Source: an uncultured bacterium (GTDB lineage Bacteria; Myxococcota_A; Bradymonadia; Bradymonadales; Bradymonadaceae). From it: a stretch of DNA of 64,000 bases. The notes beneath the pieces are model-generated. The model saw nothing but the letters and a program-made list of their open reading frames with translations, did not search any database and had not been told where the DNA came from. Both the position numbers and the translations under genes were made by a program. The stretch spans positions 1 to 64,000 of the forward strand of contig CALJNB010000015.1 of the NCBI GenBank assembly GCA_937981985.1. The letters run 5' to 3'. This document shows positions 18,646 to 28,054 of the stretch, in pieces; the first letter of the stretch is position 1, and every line of letters begins with the position of its first letter.

Positions 18646-19821
18646 ATGTTGGTAAACTTTTTTTTCCTTTTAAGAATGCGGGGAATTCCCGTCTCTTTGA
18701 CCGAATTATTATTGTTGATCGAAGCCCTCCAAAAAGGTCATGCCGATTCTAACCTGGTCGTCTTCTACGGGCTCGCCCGGTCAATCCTCGTAAAAAAAGT
18801 AGAACATTTTGATATTTACGATCGTGTCTTCGCCGAATTTTTTAAGGATATTGAGTTTCCCGCAGAAATGATGACCCAGATTCAAGATGATCTTCTGGAT
18901 TGGCTCAAAGACCCGAAAACCTTTGAAGGGCTCGAAAATAGGGAAGGGCAGGAACACGATCTTGATGAATTACGTCGCATGTTTGAAGAACGTTTGAACG
19001 AACAAAAGGAGCGCCATGATGGCGGAAATAAGTGGGTGGGCACCGGCGGAACAAGTCCGTTTGGTCACGGTGGTAAAAATCCCGCAGGCATCAGAATCGG
19101 CGGACCCGGTGGTGGGCGGAGTGCGGTTCAGATTGCGATGGACCGACGGTTCAATAACCTGCGTTCAGATCTTGTTTTAGACGTCCGACAATTCTCGTCA
19201 GCCTTACGGCGTCTTCGTATTCTTTCCAAAGATGGCCAGGTTGAAGAATTGGATGTTGATGAAACGATTGATAAGACTGCCCAAAACGCTGGTGAAATAG
19301 AACTCGTTTTTAGTAAGCCTCGAAAAAATCAGGTGAAGCTTCTTTTGCTTTGCGATGTTGGCGGATCGATGAATCCCTATAGTCGTACAACGAGTTTACT
19401 TTTTTCTGCAGCCCACCAAGCCCAACATTTCAAACAATTCAAAAGCTATTATTTTCATAACTGTCCTTACGGAAAACTATATAGTGATATGAGCCGTCGC
19501 GAAGCTGTGAATACGGAGGATGTCTTAAAGAATCTGGATTCTAGTTGGCGTTGTATTATTGTAGGAGACGCAGCTATGGCTCCTTATGAGCTTATGGACG
19601 CCGGCGGCATGTTAGATTTTTCTAGTATGAATCGTGATACGGGACTCATTTGGTTGCAGCGTATTTTAGAAAAAGTACCACGTTCAGTTTGGCTAAATCC
19701 AGATCCAGTACGCTACTGGAATTCAAGTTACACGGCGCGGATCATTTCCCAGCTTTATCCGATGTTTCCCTTTACGCTTTCCGGAATTGACGATGCCATC
19801 GCTGAGCTGCGAAAACGATAA
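18646..19821 (+). CDS. VWA domain protein, CoxE-like partner of MoxR ATPase
   Basis: The 391-residue protein starts with a hydrophobic helix pair (LVNFFFLLRMRGIPVS), then a charged helical arm, a Gly-rich linker (GTGGTSPFGHGGKNPAG) and a C-terminal von Willebrand A domain. The metal-ion-dependent adhesion site reads LLLCDVGGSMNPYS: the Asp and last Ser are kept but the usual DxSxS has Gly at the middle position. That form occurs in this protein group and probably still folds, with weaker metal binding. It is paired with the MoxR ATPase upstream and likely recruits its client. Confidence 0.85.
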   Translation: MLVNFFFLLRMRGIPVSLTELLLLIEALQKGHADSNLVVFYGLARSILVKKVEHFDIYDRVFAEFFKDIEFPAEMMTQIQDDLLDWLKDPKTFEGLENREGQEHDLDELRRMFEERLNEQKERHDGGNKWVGTGGTSPFGHGGKNPAGIRIGGPGGGRSAVQIAMDRRFNNLRSDLVLDVRQFSSALRRLRILSKDGQVEELDVDETIDKTAQNAGEIELVFSKPRKNQVKLLLLCDVGGSMNPYSRTTSLLFSAAHQAQHFKQFKSYYFHNCPYGKLYSDMSRREAVNTEDVLKNLDSSWRCIIVGDAAMAPYELMDAGGMLDFSSMNRDTGLIWLQRILEKVPRSVWLNPDPVRYWNSSYTARIISQLYPMFPFTLSGIDDAIAELRKR

Positions 19822-19924
19822 GGTATGCGTTCTGGTCTTTACCGTTCTCTTTTTTCTCTTAATCTGGCTTCGAGCGCTCAATTTAAGCGTGTTGGATGAC
19901 TTAATTTAGACGCAAGGATATAAA

Positions 19925-20308
19925 ATGGGTACATGGGGTTCGGGGAATTTGGAAAATGATAGCGCGCTTGACATCATCGGTGAACGTTCAACAAAAATGA
20001 CACATCTCATCTGGGATTCGATAAACTCGGAGGGGTCAACAGAGGCTGATGAGGACGAGCATACCGAGTTGTTTATAAATATTGATACACTTGTTGCGCT
20101 CGATTCTGTGGGATTATTTAGCGGTTGGGAAATGCCGAGTCCTCTCGAATTCGACGCTGCCATCCAAATATGGCTCAAACGTTGGGATGCCTACTTTGAC
20201 GGTATGGGGTCGACCGACGAATTTAGAGCCGAAAGGCGCGCAGTTATAGAAAAAACGTTTGCGAAGTTTCGGCTCGTATTAGTGAAAAATGATAGAACCC
20301 AAAGCTAA
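19925..20308 (+). CDS. DUF4259 domain protein
   Basis: The N-terminus MGTWGSGNLENDSALDII is the hallmark of the DUF4259 family, small soluble proteins of unknown function scattered in many bacteria. The product has 127 residues, one domain and no signal peptide. AAGGATATAAA lies before the ATG as ribosome-binding site. Its stop codon overlaps the stop of the convergent gene by four bases. Codon use matches the surroundings. Confidence 0.8.
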   Translation: MGTWGSGNLENDSALDIIGERSTKMTHLIWDSINSEGSTEADEDEHTELFINIDTLVALDSVGLFSGWEMPSPLEFDAAIQIWLKRWDAYFDGMGSTDEFRAERRAVIEKTFAKFRLVLVKNDRTQS

Positions 20309-21723
20309 AATCGATATTTTAGTCCAAACTCCCCTGAGACTGGAAAGTTAATGGGGGCATTGGTTGGCAAGACGTAGAAGCTTGAATTTGCCCCCGCAAT
20401 AAGAGCCACTGAGTCCGTTATGTTGTAAGAGACTCTCGGTCGCAGGTTCGCTCCTAGAAAAGCACCAAATTGGTCCTCGGGTACCACGTCAAGACAAACC
20501 CCAGACCGCTGGCGAATATCGACGGGATTACAAACACTGACTGCGGGGAAGAATGCAGCTTCGATAAAAGTCCCGATCGAAAACTTGAAATCGCCTAAGG
20601 AAAAGCCAATATCGCTTCCTGCGAAGGTCCGAACCGTTTGGAAGTTTTTGGTAATCACGCCATTTCGATCTCGAATGGACGTAAGGATTTCAACGGCCAC
20701 CTGTAACGCGAATTCTTCGGTGAAGTTATAACCCAATCCCGCGATAGCACCCGCATGACCGAAAGGTTCGAGATCAGCGGGCCCCGGGAATGTTAAAAAT
20801 GTTACATAGGTGAAACTGAGGTCGACGGTCCACGGACTTTTTCCTTCGGATTTTTTGGGGATCTGTGGAATCTCACTTGGTTCTTCAAGACAACTCACAA
20901 ATTGACTCATTAAACGACTTGCAGCTTCCGTCAACGAATCGCGTGTTAAACTGGGAAGTTCGATTTCAAAACGCCGTTCGAAACGTGATTGTTGGGTGTC
21001 AAAGATATCAAGTAGGATTGAATGAGATGTTGTATTGGTTTCGATGACCGAAAAATGAGCTATATAGGTTGAGTTGCCCAGCTCGTTTGCCCTCCCAACG
21101 ATGATGGTTTCGGGGGCACCATTAACGAGTGACTTCTTAAGATCTGTTTTTGCGCTTCTAAAATAAGAGACGGCATTTGCAGGATAGAGTCCTTCTTTGA
21201 GATCCACTTTGGAATCGATAAGAATCATTTCTTTGAAGATATTAAGTATTTGTCCCACGTCTATTGTATCGTCCAAGCGGGCTAAGGCTAGGTAAAGGAG
21301 GGCAGTCGAAACTTCGGTTGGAGCAATGAATCCGTGTCCAAGCTCTTCGAAGTGTCGCAAACCCTTTGTGAGGTTTTTTGACGCGCCGCTGATATCCATC
21401 TTTTGGAACAGATCGATGCCCAGCGTTATAAAGCCGCGGGCAAGTTCAATACGTTCCGAATAGGTATCTTTGTCCTGTAGATTATTTTGAAAATTCTCAA
21501 AGGAATTGAGTTTCAAAATATCCCTAGAATTGCTTTGAACATAATCTTGAGCGGAATCAAGAATCACGTGTTGGAATTCATCAACATAGCCGCTTTTGAA
21601 GCTCGCCGGTAAAATGAGTATCGAATCCTCTTTTTCTTGAGCGCTGACCTTGCATGCAAAACAAACGATGACGAGTACCATCGTAAATTGCAGGCTTTTC
21701 AATATCGCGAGATTTAGTTTCAA
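20305..21723 (-). CDS. exported protein with outer-membrane barrel-like C-terminus, unknown function
   Basis: The 472-residue product has a signal peptide ending in KVSAQ. The first part (residues about 30-290) is mixed alpha/beta with a helical, TPR-like stretch (ELARGFITLGIDLFQKMDISG). The last 170 residues alternate hydrophobic strands and Gly/Asn turns (GLGYNFTEEFALQVAVEI) and end in KYRF, with the terminal Phe typical of Bam-inserted outer-membrane proteins. I therefore see a periplasmic domain joined to a small barrel, a layout common in myxobacterial envelope proteins. Function unknown. It stands alone on the minus strand. Confidence 0.7.
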   Translation of the reverse strand: MKLNLAILKSLQFTMVLVIVCFACKVSAQEKEDSILILPASFKSGYVDEFQHVILDSAQDYVQSNSRDILKLNSFENFQNNLQDKDTYSERIELARGFITLGIDLFQKMDISGASKNLTKGLRHFEELGHGFIAPTEVSTALLYLALARLDDTIDVGQILNIFKEMILIDSKVDLKEGLYPANAVSYFRSAKTDLKKSLVNGAPETIIVGRANELGNSTYIAHFSVIETNTTSHSILLDIFDTQQSRFERRFEIELPSLTRDSLTEAASRLMSQFVSCLEEPSEIPQIPKKSEGKSPWTVDLSFTYVTFLTFPGPADLEPFGHAGAIAGLGYNFTEEFALQVAVEILTSIRDRNGVITKNFQTVRTFAGSDIGFSLGDFKFSIGTFIEAAFFPAVSVCNPVDIRQRSGVCLDVVPEDQFGAFLGANLRPRVSYNITDSVALIAGANSSFYVLPTNAPINFPVSGEFGLKYRF

Positions 21724-21914
21724 AACGCTCAGAGTTATAGCTATGTTAATGTTTCCCGTTTTCTGCGATGAGAAGCAATCGAAAAGGCTATTTTTTTCCT
21801 TTCATACGCTGAAGGCTTAACCCCGTAGCGCATCAAGAATCGACCTTATGGTATCTACAAGCGCGATCAATCCTGTTAGAAGATATCGAAAACCTGTGTT
21901 GGTTTGGAGAAGAT

Positions 21915-22856
21915 ATGCCCGGAATTGGGATCATTGCAAATCCGCACTCGCGGCGAAATTTAAAGAATCCTCGCCGGATGAATCGGCTAGCCTATGTCAT
22001 CGGATCTGAAGATAGTTACGAGATGACGCAAAGTATAGATGCGATTAGCGACGTCGCGAAGCGTTTCCAAGATCAAGATATCGATATTCTGGCACTTAAC
22101 GGCGGTGACGGAACCAATCACGTTACCTTGTCCGCTTTTGTAGAAGTCTACGGAAAACATCCCCTACCCAAAATTACCTTCTTGCGCGGTGGCACGATGA
22201 ATACCGTTGCCAATGGGGTGGGAATAAAGGGATCGCCGTCACGACTGCTAGCCAACCTTGTTGACAAATATTATACCCACGCACCCTTCGAATCGACCCA
22301 CCGAAATTTGTTGGAGATCGAGGACGAAACGAAAAAGCGTTATGGATTTATCTTTGGAAATGGCATCGTTTCAAATTTTCTTGATGCCTATTACGAAGCA
22401 AAAGATCCGACGCCTTTAAGTGCCGCGATGCTTTTGGGCCGAACCATCGGCTCCATTCCTTTGGGAGGCAAAGCGGCGAAAGCGATTGTTAAACCCTTCA
22501 CTGCCGAGTTAGAAGTAGACGGCCAAGTGTGGGAATCGCGAGATTACACTTCCGTTCTGGCGTCGACCATCAACCAAATCGGACTGGGTTTTCGTCCTTT
22601 TATTCGTTGTGAAGATGGACCGGACACCTTTCATTTACTTGGCATGACAGCGGGACCTTTGGGGGTTTTGGGATCTTTACCGCGTATGCGTTTAGGCCTA
22701 GCCATCCCCGAAGAAACGATGAAAAGTCGTGCATCCAAGAAAGCAATTCTACGTTCGCCAGAACCCATCGTGTATACGATTGATGGTGATATGCACCGTG
22801 CGCAGGAAGAACTTACTCTGACCGCGGGTCCTCGTATCGAGATAATTTTAAAATGA
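21915..22856 (+). CDS. diacylglycerol/sphingosine kinase-family lipid kinase
   Basis: The protein (313 aa) belongs to the DAGK/LCB5 fold, which phosphorylates lipid hydroxyls. It begins IGIIANPHSRRN and carries the nucleotide-binding motif ALNGGDGTNHV, followed by FLRGGTMNTVANG. The C-terminal sandwich domain is present, ending in a typical lipid-kinase strand pair (YTIDGDMHRAQEELTLTAGP). GGAGAA precedes the ATG. Its stop overlaps the next ATG (ATGA), so it is coupled to the OleC-like gene, and the pair probably acts on the same lipid pathway. Confidence 0.85.
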   Translation: MPGIGIIANPHSRRNLKNPRRMNRLAYVIGSEDSYEMTQSIDAISDVAKRFQDQDIDILALNGGDGTNHVTLSAFVEVYGKHPLPKITFLRGGTMNTVANGVGIKGSPSRLLANLVDKYYTHAPFESTHRNLLEIEDETKKRYGFIFGNGIVSNFLDAYYEAKDPTPLSAAMLLGRTIGSIPLGGKAAKAIVKPFTAELEVDGQVWESRDYTSVLASTINQIGLGFRPFIRCEDGPDTFHLLGMTAGPLGVLGSLPRMRLGLAIPEETMKSRASKKAILRSPEPIVYTIDGDMHRAQEELTLTAGPRIEIILK

Positions 22857-24493
22857 GTACTATATTTAATACCGCATCATACGTTTCGTTAAGAGCAAAA
22901 GAAACGCCGTCACAAATTGCCGTCGTTATGCCAGAAGGCTACAACGCAATTGGTAAACGAACCTACAGTCACATGACTTTCGCGCAGCTCGATGTGTTAT
23001 GTGATTCTTATGCCGCCCAATTTTTAGAACAAGGAATCGAACCCGGCATGCGCGTCCTTTCAATGGTTCGACAAGGTTTGGAATTGGTGGGAATCACTTT
23101 TGCTCTTTTTAAAATCGGTGCTGTGCCTGTTTTGATCGATCCCGGAATGGGGATCAAAAGCTTCACTAATTGCGTGGCCCATTGCGAGCCCGACGCAATG
23201 GTAGGTATTCCGGTCGCACATGTTGTACGCGTTGTATTTCGCGGAAAGTTTAAGTCGATTAAAAAGAGCTTTATCACTGAGCCTAAATGGTGGACATCTG
23301 CGAACGTGATTCGGGCAGACTTTGAATCCAACGGCGAAGAATTATGTGAAATCATGCCGACCCAAGGTGATGATCTAGCAGCGATCTTATTTACTTCCGG
23401 TTCAACAGGGCCACCTAAAGGTGTTCACTACACGCATAATATTTTCCGTGGTCAGACCGAGTCTATTCAAAAAATGTACAATATACAGCCCGGCGAGATT
23501 GCTGTTCCTGGGTTCCCTCTTTTTGCGATTTTTTCGGTCGCAATGGGAATGGTATGTGCAATTCCCGATATGGATCCGAAAGCTCCAGCGAAAGTGAATC
23601 CAAAAAATATCGTAGAAATTATTCAAGATTTCGGCGCGGATATGGCGTTCGGTAGTCCCACCATTTTTAGTAAGGTTGCAGATTATTGTCTGAAAGAAGA
23701 AATTACGCTTCCGAGCTTAAAAAGTATTCTCACTTTTGGTGCTGCCATTCATCCGACCTTGATGAAAAAATATAAAACAATCATGCCAAACGGATTGGTA
23801 CATACCCCCTATGGCGCCACGGAGTCACTCCCGGTGGCATCGATAAATTCGGATACGGTACTCACAGAAACGGCGGCAGCCAGTGAGACCGGGGCGGGTA
23901 TCTGTGTGGGACATCCGGTTGGGACCACAAACGTTAAGATCATTAAAATCAATGAAGATGCGATTGAGAGTTTTGACGATAACGCATTGTTGGACGTCGG
24001 CGAAATCGGCGAAATCTGCGTGAGCGGTCCGACGGTGACTCCATCCTATGACAAACATCCAGAACACAATCGGATGTCGAAAATCAAAGATGACCGTCAA
24101 GAAAGTGGTTTTTGGCATCGTATGGGCGATGTTGGTTATTTGGATGATAGTGGGCGTTTATGGTTCTGTGGACGTAAAGGGCATCGCGTTATCGGAGAGG
24201 ATAAGACTCACTTTACGGTTCAAGCTGAAGCAATTTTCAATGCTCACGATTCAGTAAGTCGTTCAGCTCTCATCGGTTTGGGTAATCTCGGCGCGCAATC
24301 GCCAGCAATCGTGATCGAGCCCAAGAAAGGAAGTAATCTTGATGAACTCAAAAGCGACTTGCTTTCAATGGCGTCCAAGCATCCAAAGACCGAAGATATC
24401 AAGGAGGTTTTCTTCCACGATGCGTTCCCAGTCGACAAACGCCACAATGCTAAAATTCACCGTGAAGAATTAGCCGCCTATTTTCAGAAATAA
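22853..24493 (+). CDS. OleC-like fatty-acyl adenylating enzyme
   Basis: This 546-residue ANL-superfamily enzyme has an intact AMP loop (LFTSGSTGPPKGVHYTH), the YGATESLP motif, the hinge region (GYLDDSGRLWFCGRKGHRV) and the C-terminal catalytic lysine (HNAKIHREEL). The block PGFPLFAIFSVAMGMVCAIPDMDP is characteristic of OleC, which turns a beta-hydroxy fatty acid into a beta-lactone in long-chain olefin synthesis. No oleA, oleB or oleD is in the window, so the true substrate is open; a plain acyl-CoA ligase role is possible. It is coupled to the lipid kinase upstream. Confidence 0.8.
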   Translation: MSTIFNTASYVSLRAKETPSQIAVVMPEGYNAIGKRTYSHMTFAQLDVLCDSYAAQFLEQGIEPGMRVLSMVRQGLELVGITFALFKIGAVPVLIDPGMGIKSFTNCVAHCEPDAMVGIPVAHVVRVVFRGKFKSIKKSFITEPKWWTSANVIRADFESNGEELCEIMPTQGDDLAAILFTSGSTGPPKGVHYTHNIFRGQTESIQKMYNIQPGEIAVPGFPLFAIFSVAMGMVCAIPDMDPKAPAKVNPKNIVEIIQDFGADMAFGSPTIFSKVADYCLKEEITLPSLKSILTFGAAIHPTLMKKYKTIMPNGLVHTPYGATESLPVASINSDTVLTETAAASETGAGICVGHPVGTTNVKIIKINEDAIESFDDNALLDVGEIGEICVSGPTVTPSYDKHPEHNRMSKIKDDRQESGFWHRMGDVGYLDDSGRLWFCGRKGHRVIGEDKTHFTVQAEAIFNAHDSVSRSALIGLGNLGAQSPAIVIEPKKGSNLDELKSDLLSMASKHPKTEDIKEVFFHDAFPVDKRHNAKIHREELAAYFQK

Positions 24494-24688
24494 ATCCCTA
24501 GAAGTTCTTTGATCCAGATTAACGTAAGCGACTCGCCATCCCCCTAACATCAGATTTTCAAGTTTTTCGGGACCGATCTCAAAAATTTGAGGACTAAAAC
24601 GCCTATTTACGTGCGCGAAGGGATGGAACGATTTATGCTTTTATATCACTACATCGTACATATTCGTCTGTCGCATTTTAGGAAGGCC

Positions 24689-26854
24689 ATGAATTCTAAG
24701 TTAGCTTTTATTATTTTTACTGTTTTCGTTGGTGCTGCCTGTGGACCAGAAGTGAAAATCAAAGGTCATGCTGATGTTGGATTCAATGACACTTCTGATA
24801 TGGGCAATGGTGGAGAAGGGTATCTGTTGCGGCTAGAATCGGTATCCGATTTTGACGCACTCGCTGAAGAAAATACGGTTAAATATCTTGCGAATCTGCC
24901 GACCCCAAAATCAGAACGCCTTGGACCACTTAGAGAAGATATTTATTGGATCAGTTCTTCGGCTTTCCCTTGGCATTATGAATTCTTGTCTTCTTTTTCA
25001 GAATATTCTTACGTGGATTTAAACATTTACTCGCGTTGGGTTCTCTACGAAAATGTTCGCAGATTTTATGGAGGGGTTTTACAATATTGGCCCGACGCAA
25101 AGCATCCTAAAACGGAAGCCTCGGGAGTCTATAGTTTCACGATTTATACTACCGAAGGCGAGACTAAAGTAAGCGACATCGACTGGGTTTATAATAAGAT
25201 AAGATCATCAATGGACTTCGGAACCGAGAAACTCGTCTTTACAACAGAATACGGACATCAAAAAGATTGGTTGCGTGCGTTTGGTAACGAACTTGATGCT
25301 CGCGATATTCCGTATTTATTTCCCGCAGACCTCATAGATGGCTCGCCGGTTATTTACAGCTCAGGCGAAGGTTACGGAACGCTTCGCGTTACACCGAAGG
25401 GAGAACGATTAGAAGATTACGGTCCCTTGGACATCGTCATCGCCGAAAGTGCGCCGAACGATATTTCTATTGTGCAGGCATTAATAACCAAAGATCCGCA
25501 AAATGAATTATCCCACACCAATCTTCGCTTACGCGAGAAAAAGATTCCAAATGTCGCGTTAAAATCAATTTACGAGTACAAAAATTTGGATCAATTTGAG
25601 GATAAGCTCGTTCACGTTATTGCTCGTGATGGTGAGTTTCTAATTGAGAATGCAACGGTCGCCGAAGCCGAAGCATTTTGGGAAAGCAGGAAAATAGACA
25701 TCCCGGATGTCGAAAGTGATCTTAGCATAACCGATTTTAGGGGTTACGGGACGATGAAGAATAGTGATGCTTTGGCGTATGGTGCAAAGGCCGCGAATTT
25801 GGGTGAATTATATTCGATTTTACCAAACGAAAATCGAAACCCCGGATTTGGGATACCTTTTTCGGCTTATGTGTCTCATATCGAAAACGCTTCTTTAGGC
25901 ACGGATATCGAAACGATGTTGAACGACCCACGAATGAAGACGGATGCACAATTCAAAAGCACGGAGCTCAAAAAATTACGCAACAAGATAAAGGATGCCG
26001 CCATTCCAGAGGCGTTTTTGAGAAGCGTCGAGACCCAGATAGTGGAACTTTTTGGTGCCACGCATCGCACGGTTCGGATGCGTTTTCGAAGTAGCACAAA
26101 CGTGGAAGATTTAGACCAAATTACCGGAGCCGGATTATACGATTCTAAATCAGGATGTTTGGCCGATGATTTCGACGGCGATGAGGTCGGCCCCTCCAAA
26201 TGTTTATCAGAAGCTGAGAGAATAAAAAAAGAAGAGCAACTCGCGGAGGCAGAAACGGAATTTAGGGCTCACCCTGAACGCACCTATTTGGCCGATATTA
26301 TTGACGACCTAGAGGGAGATTTAACCAAAGAAAAGCCGGTAGGAAGAGCGATCGCTAAAGTGTGGGCTAGCTTGTGGAATGAACGTGCTTTTGACGAACG
26401 TAATTATTATGGGATTGATCATAGAAAAGCCTTCATGGCTATTGCGGTCAACGCATCCTTTGTACTTGAAAAAGCGAATGGGGTGGCGCTAACCGAGCTA
26501 AATGTTGATGATGGTAATCCACTCTATCGTCTTAATTCTCAAACCGGCGAGGAGAGTGTGGTCCAACCTGATAACCCTAATGCTATCGGCGAAATCGCGA
26601 CATTTCGGCGCAAAGGAAGTGAAGTCGACGAAGTTAAGATACTGGTTCGGTCTTCGCTAAAAGGCGTCGATGAACAAATTTGGACACAAGCGCAATTAGA
26701 TGAATTAGGGGGTCTGCTTTTTATCGCTCATGATCATTTTGCGAATCATGTTTACGGGCACATCACGAAATTTTCTTTGGATGTGGAAATAAAACTTACC
26801 TCTGATAACCGCATCGTGCTAAAACAAGCCCGTCCATTTCTATCTTCGTTTTGA
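24689..26854 (+). CDS. lipoprotein with PEP-synthase-type pyruvate/ATP-binding domain
   Basis: The start is ATG 24689, preceded by AGGAAGG; an earlier in-frame GTG or ATG would bury the signal. The 721-residue product has a lipoprotein signal (VFVGAAC, Cys18), a Gly/Asp linker, about 330 residues of unknown sequence, then from about 360 a domain like the N-terminal ATP-grasp half of PEP synthase/pyruvate phosphate dikinase: YGAKAANLGEL, then VRMRFRSSTNVEDLDQITGAGLY. The phosphohistidine swivel domain and the PEP-binding barrel are absent. As a lipoprotein it should sit outside the cytoplasm, where ATP is scarce, so its ligand is unclear. Confidence 0.75.
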   Translation: MNSKLAFIIFTVFVGAACGPEVKIKGHADVGFNDTSDMGNGGEGYLLRLESVSDFDALAEENTVKYLANLPTPKSERLGPLREDIYWISSSAFPWHYEFLSSFSEYSYVDLNIYSRWVLYENVRRFYGGVLQYWPDAKHPKTEASGVYSFTIYTTEGETKVSDIDWVYNKIRSSMDFGTEKLVFTTEYGHQKDWLRAFGNELDARDIPYLFPADLIDGSPVIYSSGEGYGTLRVTPKGERLEDYGPLDIVIAESAPNDISIVQALITKDPQNELSHTNLRLREKKIPNVALKSIYEYKNLDQFEDKLVHVIARDGEFLIENATVAEAEAFWESRKIDIPDVESDLSITDFRGYGTMKNSDALAYGAKAANLGELYSILPNENRNPGFGIPFSAYVSHIENASLGTDIETMLNDPRMKTDAQFKSTELKKLRNKIKDAAIPEAFLRSVETQIVELFGATHRTVRMRFRSSTNVEDLDQITGAGLYDSKSGCLADDFDGDEVGPSKCLSEAERIKKEEQLAEAETEFRAHPERTYLADIIDDLEGDLTKEKPVGRAIAKVWASLWNERAFDERNYYGIDHRKAFMAIAVNASFVLEKANGVALTELNVDDGNPLYRLNSQTGEESVVQPDNPNAIGEIATFRRKGSEVDEVKILVRSSLKGVDEQIWTQAQLDELGGLLFIAHDHFANHVYGHITKFSLDVEIKLTSDNRIVLKQARPFLSSF

Positions 26855-26877
26855 TGATTTCGTGTTAGGGCGAGGAT

Positions 26878-26991
26878 ATGAGACGCGATAAATGTGGAAA
26901 CGGCGTTATCGATTTCGGCGAGAGTTGTGATGATGGTAATTCACAAAGCTTTGATGGGTTTAGTGACACGTGTTTCCGAGAAATCGGATAG
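26878..26991 (+). pseudogene. orphan myxobacterial-type disulfide repeat, 37 aa remnant
   Basis: A tiny frame directly after the PEP-synthase-like lipoprotein reads CGNGVIDFGESCDDGN, then DGFSDTC. This is the consensus of the Cys-rich repeat common in myxobacterial surface proteins (CGNGxxxxGExCDDGN...DGCSxxC), here with Phe for the usual Cys after DG. GAGGA precedes the ATG. No signal peptide or further repeats exist, so I take it as the debris of a larger repeat protein rather than a working gene; a short peptide cannot be excluded. Confidence 0.5.
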
Positions 26992-27034
26992 GTCCAATTC
27001 TTGTTCCCACACTGTCGGTGAGAGAAGGGTCTCG

Positions 27035-27856
27035 TTAACTTTTTGGAAATATTTCCCAATCTGTTACCGGACGTTTCTTCTGAGCCATGATCACCATATA
27101 GAGATCGACGGCTGCAACCGGCCACATGAGTCCGGCGAATCCACAGGTGAAAAAGGTCACCACCATGATAGCGACGCCTTTGACCGCTTGTCCTGACATA
27201 ATATGCCCAATTCCGGGGAAAACGAAAAACGATAAAATCAAAGCGATGATGTCGTTGGTTTCTAAGGTATGGGTCTGAGTTGTGTTGGTTGGGATATATT
27301 GATCGTTACTTTGTTGTGGCATCGCCTGACCGTGCTGTTGCTGTTGGGCGGGATCTGCATATCCTGGCATCGGAACAAACCCAGGTTTTTTCTTCGGTGC
27401 GCTTTGTTGTGGGCTTGCTTGAGGGGGTTGCAGTGAACCCATGGCCATCGTTTGTCCTTTGCCTAACTTCTCTTCGGCTTCGGCGATATTCATATTCATC
27501 ATGGTTTCATCGGCACCTAGTAGTTTGGCCGATTCGTAGTGTTGAATCGCGTTTTCGAAATTTCCTTTGAAGAACTCTGCTGCACCGACTTGGCTTTCGC
27601 AAAGCGCGGCTTGTTCTGGATGAGCATTTTTAATGTGAGCGTAGGTTTGAATACATGCGTCAAATTCGCCTTCTGTCATAAGCTGAGCTGCGCCGTTTAT
27701 CTTCGCTTGCACGTCGTTGGTTTGCATGAGGTTGAGGACGCGATCTTGAAGTCCTTTTGCGTCTCCCATCGACATGCCGCCAGGTGTATCTGAGACGAAT
27801 CCCCACGCGCCGTCGGTTCCATTTTTCTTTGGATCATTATTTGAATCATTTGACAT
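27035..27856 (-). CDS. TPR-containing membrane protein with TM2-like C-terminus
   Basis: The 273-residue product has a disordered Asn/Gly-rich start, a helical tetratricopeptide-like region (about 50-130; YAHIKNAHPEQAALCESQVG and FFKGNFENAIQHYESAKLLG), a Pro/Gln-rich linker and two membrane helices near the C-terminus (IALILSFFVFPGIGHIMSG, GVAIMVVTFFTCGFAGLMWP) resembling TM2 domains. There is no signal peptide, so the TPR part faces the cytoplasm. AGGA precedes the ATG. No partner gene is adjacent. A scaffold role is plausible but unproven. Confidence 0.7.
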   Translation of the reverse strand: MSNDSNNDPKKNGTDGAWGFVSDTPGGMSMGDAKGLQDRVLNLMQTNDVQAKINGAAQLMTEGEFDACIQTYAHIKNAHPEQAALCESQVGAAEFFKGNFENAIQHYESAKLLGADETMMNMNIAEAEEKLGKGQTMAMGSLQPPQASPQQSAPKKKPGFVPMPGYADPAQQQQHGQAMPQQSNDQYIPTNTTQTHTLETNDIIALILSFFVFPGIGHIMSGQAVKGVAIMVVTFFTCGFAGLMWPVAAVDLYMVIMAQKKRPVTDWEIFPKS

Positions 27857-28054
27857 ATCGTAGTCCTATATTAATAGCGTCGTTCACTTTATCGCACTTG
27901 TTTTCTAAGTAAATGAAAATCGTCGCAATTTTTCTGGGACTGATAGCGTCAGCCGCGCGTCGGGTTTTCGTCGCTTCTTATAAATTGAAATGAAAGTCTA
28001 TTTTTGCTAATTGTCTAGCGTTGATCCGCGCTGCCAAATATTATCGCCGCAGAG

